64,000 nt of DNA from Candidatus Competibacteraceae bacterium (GTDB taxonomy: Bacteria; Pseudomonadota; Gammaproteobacteria; Competibacterales; Competibacteraceae), in the NCBI GenBank assembly GCA_016699715.1, contig CP065007.1, positions 992,001-1,056,000 of the forward strand. Reading direction: 5' to 3'. Below, piece after piece: positions 1 to 8,747 of this stretch. Under the pieces are notes generated by a model, which saw only the letters and a list, made by a program, of their open reading frames with translations, was not told where the DNA came from and searched no databases. Within the stretch, counting starts at the first letter, position 1; the number at the start of each line of letters is the position of its first letter. The position numbers and the translations under genes are program-made.

Positions 1-107
1 TGCTGGTCATGGATCAGGGGACGTTGCTGGCGGCGGGGACGGCCGTGGACCTTGCCGGGCATCCGGATGCCCTGGTCAGACACTTCGCGCGTTTCGATCA
101 TGCTTGA
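1..107 (+). CDS. ABC transporter ATPase, 3' end (MlaF-like), partial
   Basis: An open frame enters from the left edge (first whole codon at base 3) and stops with TGA at 105-107. The 34 visible residues read VMDQGTLLAAGTAVDLAG and then end in ARFDHA. This resembles the C-terminus of an ABC-type ATP-binding subunit just after the switch region, where a hydrophobic-MD-x-G strand is usual. Walker and signature motifs lie outside the window, so the assignment rests on this tail and on the next gene. The downstream MCE-domain gene starts at 100 inside this stop (8-bp overlap). That is the usual order ATPase then MCE protein in Mla-type lipid-transport operons. The permease would be further left. 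Substrate is inferred as phospholipid. Confidence 0.6.
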   Translation, partial: LVMDQGTLLAAGTAVDLAGHPDALVRHFARFDHA

Positions 108-1215
108 GACTCTGATCAGCGCCCGCTACCGGTTCTACCAGCGCGCGGTGGGCTTGCTGGTTCTGGCCACGCTGGGCGTGCTGTTCGCCATGCTGTGGAT
201 GACCAACCGCCAATTCGGATTGTTCAGTCAGACCTACCGTCTGCACGGATTTCTCGACAACGTCAAGAGCATCCAGAGAGCCACCCCGGTCACCTTGGCG
301 GGATTGAAGGTCGGCGAGGTATACAATCTGGCGATCACCGACTACAACCGGATTCGCATCGAACTGATTCTCGACCGGGAATATCAGCCGCGTATCCGCG
401 AGGATTCAGCCGCCCAAGTCAAGACCGACCTGCTGGGTAACGCCCATATCGAAATCAATATGGGTAACCCCGCGCGGTCGGTGTTGCGGGATGGGGCGGA
501 CATTCCCTTCCTGCGCTCTCCCGATCTGGATGCATTGCTGAGGCAGGCTCAGGAACAGTTGACCCAGGTTTCCGTCGTGTTGGCCAACGTCAGAACCATC
601 ACGGAGGAACTCAAGAAACCCGAGGGCGGATTGCTGGGGACCCTGGATGCCTTTGCCCGGGTCACGCAGGAATTTTCGACCCGGCTGTCCGGTTACCTGC
701 AACGGATCGATGGTGTCCTGCGCGATGCGGCTGAGCTGAGCGGGCAGCTCGGCCCCTTGCTGCGGGAACTGACGGCCGTCAGCCGGGAAGCAAGCCGCTC
801 GGCCGCGGATCTGGCCGCGGTCGGCGCGCGGATCCGCGAAGGTCAGGGCGTGCTCGGTGGCATGACCGACAGCAACAGCCCGATTTCTCGCGACGTGGCG
901 GCCAGCACGCGCAAGTTGCGGGCGGTGCTGACGGGATTGGAGAAGCTGAGCGACCGATTGCCGGTTTATGGCCAGCAGGTCGAGCGGATCCTGCAACAAA
1001 CCGAGCGAATGACGGCCACACTGGCCGAGGCCAGCTCGCAGGTGCCCGGATTGATCGACAAGAGCCGCTTGGTGGCCGAGGACGTGGATGACATGGTTGG
1101 CGGGATCAAGCGCAGCGCGTTGTTGCAAATCCTGAACCCGGCGGAACCGGGCCGGCGCTTGCTGGAGGCACCTCGGGATATCGAATGGTCCACGCCCACC
1201 GTGCCGTCTCGCTAG
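100..1215 (+). CDS. MCE-domain (MlaD-like) lipid-transport substrate-binding protein
   Basis: Protein of 371 aa starting at the ATG at 100, which overlaps the stop of the upstream ATPase; a start at 52 is possible but would extend far into that gene. Residues about 16-34 form one membrane anchor. Residues about 40-130 match the MCE/MlaD fold (LDNVKSIQRATPVTLAGLKVGEV, then LLGNAHIEINMGN). The rest is a long alpha-helical, partly heptad-like tail rich in R, E, L and A, typical of Mla/Pqi/Yeb-like proteins that form a helical barrel across the periplasm. Its expected role is to carry lipids between membranes with the ATPase and permease of the same operon. No MlaC-type periplasmic carrier follows; a TPR lipoprotein does. 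Confidence 0.8.
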   Translation: MLETLISARYRFYQRAVGLLVLATLGVLFAMLWMTNRQFGLFSQTYRLHGFLDNVKSIQRATPVTLAGLKVGEVYNLAITDYNRIRIELILDREYQPRIREDSAAQVKTDLLGNAHIEINMGNPARSVLRDGADIPFLRSPDLDALLRQAQEQLTQVSVVLANVRTITEELKKPEGGLLGTLDAFARVTQEFSTRLSGYLQRIDGVLRDAAELSGQLGPLLRELTAVSREASRSAADLAAVGARIREGQGVLGGMTDSNSPISRDVAASTRKLRAVLTGLEKLSDRLPVYGQQVERILQQTERMTATLAEASSQVPGLIDKSRLVAEDVDDMVGGIKRSALLQILNPAEPGRRLLEAPRDIEWSTPTVPSR

Positions 1216-1222
1216 CAACCGG

Positions 1223-2134
1223 ATGGTGGCGCGTGACCGGCGGATGGCGAACATGGCGCTGAGGCGCGGCTGGGGCGCGGCGTTGCTGGCGGGTGGGTTG
1301 TTGACGGGGTTGGCGGCGTGCGGTGGCCCGGCGCTGACACCGTTGCAGTCGCAATACCAGAGCAGCGCGGAACGGGCGCTGCGCTACTATGCGAGAGGCG
1401 AATTGCCGCGAGCCTTGCAGGGATTTCAGGACAGCCTGCGCTGGGCCGAAATCGCCGACGACCGTCCGGCGATCATGGCGCAATCCCTGAACGTGGGCGC
1501 GGTCGCGCTGGCGCTGGGCGAATGGCCGCTGGCGGAACGGAACTTGCGAAAGGCGCTGCGGGCGGCGGCGGCGCTGCCCGATCCCGCAAGCTGGTTGCAA
1601 GCGCGTTTGGGTCTTGCGGAGATCCAGTTGCGGCGCGGTCGGTTCGCGGCCGCGCGGACGGAATTCCAATACGCGCTGGACGAGGGGCGCGAGCAGCGGG
1701 ACAATGCCGCCGTGCTGGCGGCGCTGAATGGTTTGGGGTTAACTTACAAGGGCTTGGGAGGGGTACGCGAAGCGTGGCGGTTCTTGGACGAGGCCGAGGC
1801 GCTGGCGCGTTCCAGCGGGGAAAAGCGCTTGTTGGCGGCGGCACTGGCCAATCGGGCCAGCCTGGCGCTGTGGGGCGGCGAGACCCGTCAAGCCGATGCC
1901 TGGCTTAGGGAAGCCGTCGAGCTGGATCGGGAAGCCGAAAACCTGTCCGGTCTGGCGCACGATCTGACCCTGCTGGCGCGAGTGCGCCAGGAACAGGGCG
2001 ATTCGCGCGGCGCGCTGGAGCTTTATCGGCAGGCCCGAACCATCGCCCGACATACCGGCCAGCGTGTTCAGGTCCAGGAGTGCGAGCAGGCCATCGATCT
2101 GCTGGAGCGCGAATCCAGTGTGCCTTTGCGGTAG
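1223..2134 (+). CDS. TPR-repeat lipoprotein
   Basis: Protein of 303 aa lying 7 bp after the MCE gene, so probably in the same operon. A positively charged N-terminus and hydrophobic stretch end in a lipobox (LAAC, Cys about residue 33), indicating an outer- or inner-membrane lipoprotein. The remainder is a run of helix pairs rich in A, L, R and E with TPR-like spacing (for example ALRYYARGELPRALQGFQ and GDSRGALELYRQARTIA). TPR solenoids bind partner proteins. Here one may serve as the envelope partner of the MCE transporter, in the place where other operons carry an auxiliary lipoprotein. ATGs at 1244 and 1253 are alternative starts; none has a strong ribosome-binding site. Confidence 0.65.
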   Translation: MVARDRRMANMALRRGWGAALLAGGLLTGLAACGGPALTPLQSQYQSSAERALRYYARGELPRALQGFQDSLRWAEIADDRPAIMAQSLNVGAVALALGEWPLAERNLRKALRAAAALPDPASWLQARLGLAEIQLRRGRFAAARTEFQYALDEGREQRDNAAVLAALNGLGLTYKGLGGVREAWRFLDEAEALARSSGEKRLLAAALANRASLALWGGETRQADAWLREAVELDREAENLSGLAHDLTLLARVRQEQGDSRGALELYRQARTIARHTGQRVQVQECEQAIDLLERESSVPLR

Positions 2135-2276
2135 GGACAGGTAAAATTGTCTGTGGAAAGCGATGGGTCCGAATGAAGCCGCCCAGTTCGTTTTCAAAAT
2201 GTTTGGAATATTCGGGAGGGCCGCGCGGCTCTGCCAGAAGCGCCTGAAGGTGCTCGCCGATACACGATAGGATGCC

Positions 2277-4238
2277 ATGACCAAGAAATCCAACACGCTA
2301 CCCGTCGGTTATCGCCTGCATCAGTACCGCATCGAAGCGGTGCTGGGCGCGGGTGGATTTGGGATCACCTACAAGGCCGTGCATGAGGCGCTGCAAACCC
2401 GGGCGGCGGTTAAGGAATACTTTCCGGTCGAATGGTCCTACCGGGACCGCAACGATATCAATGTCCTGGCCAACACCCAGGGCACGTTGCCGACCTCCGA
2501 GGTCGGCGAGGAAGCCTGCTACGCCTGGGGTCTCGAACGGTTTCTCAACGAGGCCCGGATCCTGGCCCAGGTCAACCATCCCGGCGTGGTGCGGGTGCGG
2601 GACTTCTTCGAGGGGAATGGCACCGCCTATATCGTGATGGACTACGAAGACGGCGAAGCGCTCAGCCAGCTTTTGCAGCGGGAAAAAACCCTGCCGGAAG
2701 AGCGGGTCCGCCGCTTGGTCGACGATGTGCTGCCGGCGCTGAAGGCGGTGCATGACCAGGGCTACCTGCATCGCGACCTGAAACCCGCCAATCTTTATCT
2801 CCGCTCGGATAACCGCACCATCCTGATCGATTTCGGCGCGGCCCGTCAGGCGCTGGGCCGACGCAGCAAAAGCGTCACCAGCGTGTTTTCACCGGGTTAC
2901 TCGCCGATCGAGCAATACCTGGTCGATGGGAAGGGTTACGGCCCGTGGACCGATATTTACGCCCTGGGCGCGGTGCTGTATCACTGCGTGACCGGCGCCG
3001 CGCCGATCGAGGCGCCGGCGCGAGTGCTCGACGATCCGCTGCGCCCCGCGGAGGAAGCCGCGGCTGGACGATACAACCCGACTTTGCTGCGGTTGGTCGA
3101 CCGGGCCATGGCGGTCCGACCGGAGAGGCGCTTCCAATCGATCGAGCAAATGCGGGTAGCTTTGGAGGCCCCGCTGGAAGATAGCGGCGAGCGTACGGTC
3201 AAGTTGGAGCTGCCATTACGTCCCGATTTGCATCGCAGCGGCGAGAAGCCCCGTCCGGCGCTGGTCGAACCGGCTCGGGAACCGTCGCCGCCGGCGCGAC
3301 CTCGATGGACAGGATGGCGTTGGGGAATCGGCATTCTGACGATATTGGCGGTGGTGGGGGGCGGGATCGCGTATTGGCTGACGGGGCCGTCAACGCCCTC
3401 GAACGGTTCGCCGGCCGAGCCGGCTAAGCCGCCTTTACCTCCCAAGCCGGAGCCGCCGGCCAACCCGCGGCCCGGCCAGGTCTACACCGAGCCCGAGACC
3501 GGCATGGCGTTCGTCTGGGTTCCGCCCGGCTGTTTCGGCATGGGCAGCCCGGAAACCGAAAAAGATCGCAGCGCCAACGAAGTGCCGCATCGAGTTTGTC
3601 TCAAGGGCTTCTGGATGGGTGAATTCGAGGTCACCAATGAGCAGTATCGGCGCTTTGACGCCAATCACGACAGCGGTGGCTACGATACTCACGATCTGAA
3701 CGCGCCCGAGCAGCCGGTGGTGCGGGTCAAGTGGCAGGAAGCGGTTGCTTATGCCGATTGGCTGTCCGAAAAGACCGCCCTGCGATTCCGCCTGCCGACC
3801 GAGGCGGAATGGGAATATGCGGCGCGCGCCGGCAAGACGATTTCCCGCGACTGGGGAGAAGATTCGAACCGAGCGTGCGATTACGCCAACATCTACGATG
3901 CGACCGCCAAGCAAGCCCTGCAATTCAACTGGGCCAATTATCCTTGCGATGACGGCCAAGCCGTGGCCGCTCCGGTTGGCAAGTACGAGGCTAACACCTT
4001 TGGTTTGCACGACATGCTGGGTAATGCCGCCGAATGGACCTGCTCGGATTACGATAGCGCGTACTCGGGTGGCGAGACCCGGTGCGCCGATCAGAATGCG
4101 GCGGCGGTGGGGCGCCGGATGTTGCGAGGGGGGTCGTGGTCGGATTATCCGGGTTTGGTGCGGTTCGCTTATCGGTTTCCCGCTTCCCCGCAATATGGGA
4201 AATTCGATCTGGGATTCCGGTTGGTGCTGGAGCCATGA
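2277..4238 (+). CDS. Ser/Thr protein kinase with C-terminal formylglycine-generating-enzyme-like (SUMF1) domain
   Basis: Protein of 653 aa. Residues about 16-290 are a Hanks-type kinase: Gly-rich loop LGAGGFGITYKA (about 23-34), catalytic Lys in AAVKEY (about 46), HRDLKPAN (165-172) and DFGAA (185-189). A Pro-rich linker and one membrane segment (about 349-368) follow. The outer part, from about 400, is an FGE-sulfatase fold (FVWVPPGCFGMGS, then EVTNEQYRRF, RLPTEAEWEYAARAG, NAAEWTCSDY, and RGGSW near the end). The kinase would be cytoplasmic and the FGE-like domain periplasmic. In such fusions this domain probably senses or binds rather than making formylglycine; that is inference. The gene ends in an ATGA overlap with a possible start of the PEGA gene, so the two are likely co-translated. 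Confidence 0.88.
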   Translation: MTKKSNTLPVGYRLHQYRIEAVLGAGGFGITYKAVHEALQTRAAVKEYFPVEWSYRDRNDINVLANTQGTLPTSEVGEEACYAWGLERFLNEARILAQVNHPGVVRVRDFFEGNGTAYIVMDYEDGEALSQLLQREKTLPEERVRRLVDDVLPALKAVHDQGYLHRDLKPANLYLRSDNRTILIDFGAARQALGRRSKSVTSVFSPGYSPIEQYLVDGKGYGPWTDIYALGAVLYHCVTGAAPIEAPARVLDDPLRPAEEAAAGRYNPTLLRLVDRAMAVRPERRFQSIEQMRVALEAPLEDSGERTVKLELPLRPDLHRSGEKPRPALVEPAREPSPPARPRWTGWRWGIGILTILAVVGGGIAYWLTGPSTPSNGSPAEPAKPPLPPKPEPPANPRPGQVYTEPETGMAFVWVPPGCFGMGSPETEKDRSANEVPHRVCLKGFWMGEFEVTNEQYRRFDANHDSGGYDTHDLNAPEQPVVRVKWQEAVAYADWLSEKTALRFRLPTEAEWEYAARAGKTISRDWGEDSNRACDYANIYDATAKQALQFNWANYPCDDGQAVAAPVGKYEANTFGLHDMLGNAAEWTCSDYDSAYSGGETRCADQNAAAVGRRMLRGGSWSDYPGLVRFAYRFPASPQYGKFDLGFRLVLEP

Positions 4239-4282
4239 TGAGCACGATGGCCGGCTGTTTGGTCGGCGGCGGAGGAAAAAGT

Positions 4283-6484
4283 GTGGACAGAGTGATTCTC
4301 AAGCTCTTGAAGCCGATGTTGGCGCTGCTTTTCGTGCTGGCGATTGGGTTGCCGGGACTGGCGCTAGCGGCGGCGGATAAACCGCCCGAACGGATGACGG
4401 CGACGGTGATCGAATTCGCGGTGCGCGGCGGCCTGAATGAACAGGCCGGGGCGATCATCGCCGATCTGATGATGTCGGCGATCGCCAACACCGGCCGCTT
4501 TACCTTGAAAGATCGCTTGCCGTTGTCGGCGGCGGCCAAGATCGCCAAAGCTCAGGAATTCGGCTCCACCGGCCTACTCGATCCCAAGACCGCCGCCGAA
4601 CTGGGGCGGCTGTATGGGGTGGATGCCGTGGTGACCGGTGGCGTGTACAAGCTGGGCGACCTGATCACCGTTACGGCGCGGCTGATCGATACCAGGACGG
4701 CTTCCCTACTGCGCAGCGGCCAGATCCAGGGCAAGGATATCGACACCATTCAGATCAAGGTCAACGAACTGGCGGCCATGATCACGGCGCCGCCGCCGGT
4801 GGCGCCGACCTATGCCCTGACAGTCAAGACCGACCCAGCCGGCGCCGGTGTCCGTCTATTGAACAGTTCGACTCCGTATCAGCCGGGCATCCGGCTGCCG
4901 TCCGGCAACTACGAAATCGAGGTGACGCAACCGGGCTACGCGGCCCGCAAGGAAGCAGTGCGGATCGCCGATCGCAACGTAACGCTCAATATCGCGCTGG
5001 AAAAAGCCAAATACGGCTTAACCATTCGTTCGGAACCGGCGGACGCGCAAATTCGATTGTTGAACAACCCGACCATCTATCAACCCGGCGTGCAACTGGC
5101 CCCTGGCGACTATCAGATCGAAGTGACGCGGGATGGCTACGCCTCCCGCAAGTTTCCGGTGCGGATCGTCGACAGCGAAGTCACCGTACCGGTGACGCTG
5201 GTCAAGCAGGAACCGGCGCCACCGGCTCAGTATCGTTTGACCGTACAGGTCGATCCCCCTCAAGCCAAGGTGCGGTTGCTGAATGAAAGGACCGAATACC
5301 GGCCTGGGATGGAACTGAAACCGGGTAGCTACACGGTGGAGGTCAGCCAGTCCGGTTACGAAACCAGGGAAGTGACCGTGCGGATCGCCGACAGCGACGT
5401 GACGGTGCCGGTATCTTTGTCCAGGCAACCCGAGCCGGAGCGACCGACCCTATACCGGCTGACGGTGCGCGCCGATCCCGCCAATGCCCGAATCCGGCTG
5501 CTGGGTATCCGTCCGGTTTACCAGCCCGGCATCCAGCTGGCGCCGGGTAGCTACACGGTGGAGGTCAGCCAGTCCGGTTACGAAACCAGGGAAGTGACCG
5601 TGCGGATCGCCGACAGCGACGTGACGGTGCCGGTATCTTTGTCCAGGCAACCCGAGCCGGAGCGACCGGCTCTATACCGGCTGACGGTGCGCGCCGATCC
5701 CGCCAATGCCCGAATCCGGCTGCTGGGTATCCGTCCGGTTTACCAGCCCGGCATCCAGCTGGCGCCGGGTAGCTACACGGTGGAGGTCAGCCAGTCCGGT
5801 TACGAAACCAGGGAAGTGACCGTGCGGATCGCCGACAGCGACGTGACGGTGCCGGTATCTTTGTCCAGGCAACCCGAGCCGGAGCGACCGGCTCTATACC
5901 GGCTGACGGTGCGCGCCGATCCCGCCAATGCCCGAATCCGGCTGCTGGGTATCCGTCCGGTTTACCGACCTGGCATCCAACTGGCGCCGGGCAGCTACAC
6001 GGTGGAAGTTGGCCAGTCGGGCTATGAAACGAAGCGGATGACCGTGCGGATCGTCGATGGCGATGTCACTTTGCCGGTGGCACTGGAAAGAAAAACGACC
6101 TCGGTCGCACCGCCATCCGTGTCGTCCGCACCGCCATCCGTGTCGTCCGCACCGCCGTCACCGCCGTCACGGGCCGGGGCGTGGCGGATCGGTTCGGTGC
6201 GCGTGGACGGCTGGTTGAGCGGCGCGGATCGTTCCGAGGTCATGCGGGTGTTGAACGGCTATGTCGGGCGGACGGTGAGCCGGCAAACGTTGTTGAATGG
6301 CGCGATGCAGGTTTATCGAACCACGGGCATGACCTTGAGCTTTGTGGTCCGCAACAGCGCGTCCGGTTCGGCGAATTTGTCGGCGCGGATCGCCGGGCGG
6401 GTACGGCGAACCTATGAAAGCTCCGTTCCCCTCATCACGCCCGGCCAGTTGGAAAATTCCGGGTTCGGGGTGTCGGTCGAGTAA
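4283..6484 (+). CDS. Secreted CsgG-like / six-PEGA / POTRA-like protein
   Basis: GTG at 4283 is preceded by GGAGG (4271-4275) at ideal spacing and begins with a clean signal peptide ending near ALAAADK. An ATG at 4235 in an ATGA overlap with the kinase stop is the alternative start. Domains in order: a CsgG/FlgO-like alpha-beta domain (MTATVIEFAVRGG, YGVDAVVTGGVYK, ITVTARLIDTRTA); six PEGA repeats of about 70 residues (core LAPGSYTVEVSQSGYET, then VRIADSDVTVPVSL); a Pro/Ser linker with repeated PPSVSSA; and a final about 95-residue domain (VRVDGWLSGADRSEVMRVLN, then YVGRTVSRQTLLNGAMQVYR) resembling a POTRA fold. PEGA domains occur in surface or envelope proteins, often beside Ser/Thr kinases, as here. 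The function is not known; an envelope-anchored partner or substrate of the upstream kinase is the best guess. Confidence 0.75.
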   Translation: MDRVILKLLKPMLALLFVLAIGLPGLALAAADKPPERMTATVIEFAVRGGLNEQAGAIIADLMMSAIANTGRFTLKDRLPLSAAAKIAKAQEFGSTGLLDPKTAAELGRLYGVDAVVTGGVYKLGDLITVTARLIDTRTASLLRSGQIQGKDIDTIQIKVNELAAMITAPPPVAPTYALTVKTDPAGAGVRLLNSSTPYQPGIRLPSGNYEIEVTQPGYAARKEAVRIADRNVTLNIALEKAKYGLTIRSEPADAQIRLLNNPTIYQPGVQLAPGDYQIEVTRDGYASRKFPVRIVDSEVTVPVTLVKQEPAPPAQYRLTVQVDPPQAKVRLLNERTEYRPGMELKPGSYTVEVSQSGYETREVTVRIADSDVTVPVSLSRQPEPERPTLYRLTVRADPANARIRLLGIRPVYQPGIQLAPGSYTVEVSQSGYETREVTVRIADSDVTVPVSLSRQPEPERPALYRLTVRADPANARIRLLGIRPVYQPGIQLAPGSYTVEVSQSGYETREVTVRIADSDVTVPVSLSRQPEPERPALYRLTVRADPANARIRLLGIRPVYRPGIQLAPGSYTVEVGQSGYETKRMTVRIVDGDVTLPVALERKTTSVAPPSVSSAPPSVSSAPPSPPSRAGAWRIGSVRVDGWLSGADRSEVMRVLNGYVGRTVSRQTLLNGAMQVYRTTGMTLSFVVRNSASGSANLSARIAGRVRRTYESSVPLITPGQLENSGFGVSVE
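5326..5966 (+). repeat. 222-bp tandem repeats inside the PEGA gene
   Basis: Units beginning at 5450, 5672 and 5894 (each starting at a Leu-Tyr-Arg-Leu codon block) are nearly identical over 222 bp. The second half of the preceding unit (from about 5326) is also nearly identical. The first two PEGA repeats and the end of the last one have diverged. Near-identity at silent sites means recent duplication or gene conversion. The copy number could differ between strains or be miscounted in an assembly. Confidence 0.9.
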
Positions 6485-6514
6485 TGCGGCCGGTCCCGGC
6501 TGGTTGTCACCCGG

Positions 6515-6550
6515 GGCACGGGCTGGTCAGGGGCCAGCCCAGCCCGTGCC
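6515..6550. terminator. Hairpin between convergent genes (probable bidirectional terminator)
   Basis: A perfect 12-bp stem, GGCACGGGCTGG (6515-6526) with CCAGCCCGTGCC (6539-6550), and a 12-nt loop lies between the ends of the PEGA gene (+) and the malic enzyme gene (-). There is no clear T-tract on either side, so its role as an intrinsic terminator is inferred from position and stability. Confidence 0.5.
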
Positions 6551-6574
6551 GGGCTACCGGTCGCTCCAGGCTGG

Positions 6575-8335
6575 CTAGTAGCCGGGATGATCGATCATCG
6601 CGGTGTGGTCGCCGCGCACGATTGGCAGGTAGCGCGGTTTCCAGAACCGGGCGCGCAGGTAGGTATCGAGGTCGCGTCCGGCCAGATCGGTCTTGCCGGC
6701 CACGCCTTCTCTGAGCGATTGTTCGATCACCCGCACCGCGACGCGGATGCTGACCTCGCGTAGCTCGCCCACCGGCGGATAGACCCGGCCGGACTTTAGA
6801 TGTGCCGCCGCGGTATATTCGGCCAATGCATAGGCGGCTTCCAGCACCATGCCGTTGGTGATCTCCCGGCATTCGGCCAGGATGGAGCCGAAACCCAGGC
6901 CAGGGAAGATGAAGGCGTTGTTGCCTTGGCCGACATGATGCGTCTGGCCGTCGCAGACCACATCGGGGAAGGGGCTGCCGGTGGCGACGAGCGCTCGACC
7001 CTCGCTCCAGTCCAGGATGTCCTGCGGCAGGGCCTCGCAAGCAGAAGTGGGGTTGGATAGCGGGAAGATGATCGGGCGCGAGGTATTGCGGGCCATCGCC
7101 TGCACCACCGGATGGTTGAAGGAGCCGGCCTGGCCACTCAACCCCAACAGGGCGGTGGCCTTGGTGTGTTCGATGGTTTCCAGCAGGGTCGGAATTTCGT
7201 TGGCAATTTGCCAGTTTGCCACCTTCTCACGGGGCTGAACGTAACATTGTTTGTATGCTTCCACGTTGCGCCCTTCCACCAGCAGGCCGCGCGAATCGAG
7301 CACGCAGACCCGGTCGCGTGCTTCCTCGCGGCTTAGCCCCTCGCGCATCAAGCCCTCGGTGATGGCCCAGGCCACGCCGGCGCCACCGGCGCCGGCGCCA
7401 TGGATCACGATGCGCTGGTCGCGCAGCGACTCGCCCTTGAGCCGACTGGCCGACAGCAGGCCAGCCAGCGCCACCGCGCCGGTACCCTGAATGTCATCGT
7501 TGAAGGAGGGGATCTGCTTGCGATAACGTTCCAGGACCGCGAACGCCACATCCTTGGCCAAATCTTCCCATTGGATAATGGCGCGTGGCCAACGATTGTG
7601 AATAGCCTTGACGAACTTATCCAGAAACACCAGATAGCGCTCGCCGCGCAGCCGCCGGTGCCGGACACCCAGATAGAACTCATCGTTCAGCAATTCCATC
7701 CGGTCGGTGCCGACGTCCAGCTTGACCGGCATGGTATGGAAGGGGTTGACGCCGCCACCGATGGTGTAGAGGGCCAGCTTGCCGATGGCGATGGCCAAGC
7801 CGCCGTAGCCTTGATCGCCGATGCCGAGAATGGCCGAGGAATCGGTGGCGACAATCATCCGCACATCGTTCCAGGGATAGTTGCGGACCACTCGATCGGC
7901 GCGGTCGATATTGAGCGGCGAGAACGAGATTCCGCGCGGATTCTGGTAGAGATGGCTGAATTGCTGGACCGCCTGACCGACGGTTGGCGTGTAGATGATC
8001 GGCATCATTTCTTCGAGATGCCTTTCCAGCAGGGCGTAGAACAAGGTTTCGGCACGCTCCTGCAGGGCGCGCAAGTATTGATACTTGGAGATGGGATCGG
8101 GCTCGCGTAAAAAACCGCGGTAGACCCGCTCAACCTGCTGCTCCAGTGTGTTGACCTGTGGCGGGAGCAGACCGTCGAGCCCCAGGGAGACCCGCTCGTC
8201 TTCGGTAAAGGCCGTGCCCTTGTTGCTGAGGACCAGCCGCAACAGGGCAATGCCTTCCAGATAAACTTCCATGTACTCATGACCTTCGGTGTCGCTTTTG
8301 ATATCGAAATAGGGGCTAATCGGTTCTCGTTTCAT
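6575..8335 (-). CDS. maeA: NAD-dependent malic enzyme
   Basis: Protein of 586 aa from the ATG at 8335; an upstream ATG at 8398 would add 21 unrelated residues. It oxidatively decarboxylates malate to pyruvate, reducing NAD. Seen in the sequence: the N-terminal malic domain with YTPTVGQAVQQFS, the RGISFSPLNID segment, the ILGIGDQGYGG loop, the metal site FNDDIQGTGAVALAG, and a Rossmann fold IHGAGAGGAGVAWAI, ending with the SNPTSACEALPQD motif. The length fits the large bacterial/eukaryotic type (about 565 aa) rather than the short or MaeB-phosphotransacetylase types. It is transcribed alone and converges on the PEGA gene. In PHA- or glycogen-cycling bacteria it would supply pyruvate and reducing power. 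Confidence 0.95.
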   Translation of the reverse strand: MKREPISPYFDIKSDTEGHEYMEVYLEGIALLRLVLSNKGTAFTEDERVSLGLDGLLPPQVNTLEQQVERVYRGFLREPDPISKYQYLRALQERAETLFYALLERHLEEMMPIIYTPTVGQAVQQFSHLYQNPRGISFSPLNIDRADRVVRNYPWNDVRMIVATDSSAILGIGDQGYGGLAIAIGKLALYTIGGGVNPFHTMPVKLDVGTDRMELLNDEFYLGVRHRRLRGERYLVFLDKFVKAIHNRWPRAIIQWEDLAKDVAFAVLERYRKQIPSFNDDIQGTGAVALAGLLSASRLKGESLRDQRIVIHGAGAGGAGVAWAITEGLMREGLSREEARDRVCVLDSRGLLVEGRNVEAYKQCYVQPREKVANWQIANEIPTLLETIEHTKATALLGLSGQAGSFNHPVVQAMARNTSRPIIFPLSNPTSACEALPQDILDWSEGRALVATGSPFPDVVCDGQTHHVGQGNNAFIFPGLGFGSILAECREITNGMVLEAAYALAEYTAAAHLKSGRVYPPVGELREVSIRVAVRVIEQSLREGVAGKTDLAGRDLDTYLRARFWKPRYLPIVRGDHTAMIDHPGY

Positions 8336-8747
8336 CGCTTGAATCTTAAGGTTCAGGGGAATGGTTCCCCAAGCTGATCGAACTTGACAATATGGCACTT
8401 AAGCGGAATGCGGTCAAACAACCCCGACAAGTGTCGCCAACATTACTCTTCCTTCCTGCCGCTCAGAACGGTTTCTCACTCGCGATGAACGCGTAACCGG
8501 TTCAAATTGACCCGACCAAAGTTGTGGGGAGTCATGTGTGGATCGTTGACGCTAGGGAAGTGACGATCCGCGATTTTGTGGAAATACAAGGTAAAAATTG
8601 TGTTTTTAATATGTTTTTTATGTTTTTTATGTTTTTTATTTTATCTTTCAGATAGATAAGTTTATTTGTTATTTATTTTTATTTATTGGAACTGTTTTTG
8701 CTTTCATCGGATCACGAGTGATAAGGCCAGACTTGGAGTACATGTTG
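8336..8747. other. AT-rich intergenic region between divergent genes
   Basis: About 410 bp separate malic enzyme from a divergent small-protein gene. The right half (8570-8700) is strikingly AT-rich with long T-runs compared with its GC-rich neighbours, and contains the 9-bp tandem repeat listed separately. I see no ORF, tRNA or convincing sigma70 promoter. It probably holds the promoters of both flanking genes, and the T-rich bent DNA may bind a nucleoid protein. Confidence 0.5.
8611..8637 (+). repeat. Three tandem copies of ATGTTTTTT
   Basis: Three exact, adjacent 9-bp copies (8611-8619, 8620-8628, 8629-8637) lie in an AT-rich island about 110 bp upstream of the small membrane-protein gene. 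Slippage could alter the copy number. Confidence 0.9.

Noticed and set aside
5450..6090. Regular repeats considered as a CRISPR-like or satellite array
   Set aside because: The period is 222 bp, the frame stays open, and the units translate to PEGA domains, so it is an intragenic protein repeat.
8570..8700. AT-rich T-run region considered as a replication origin or phage attachment site
   Set aside because: There are no DnaA boxes, no tRNA and no flanking direct repeats; only a 9-bp tandem repeat.
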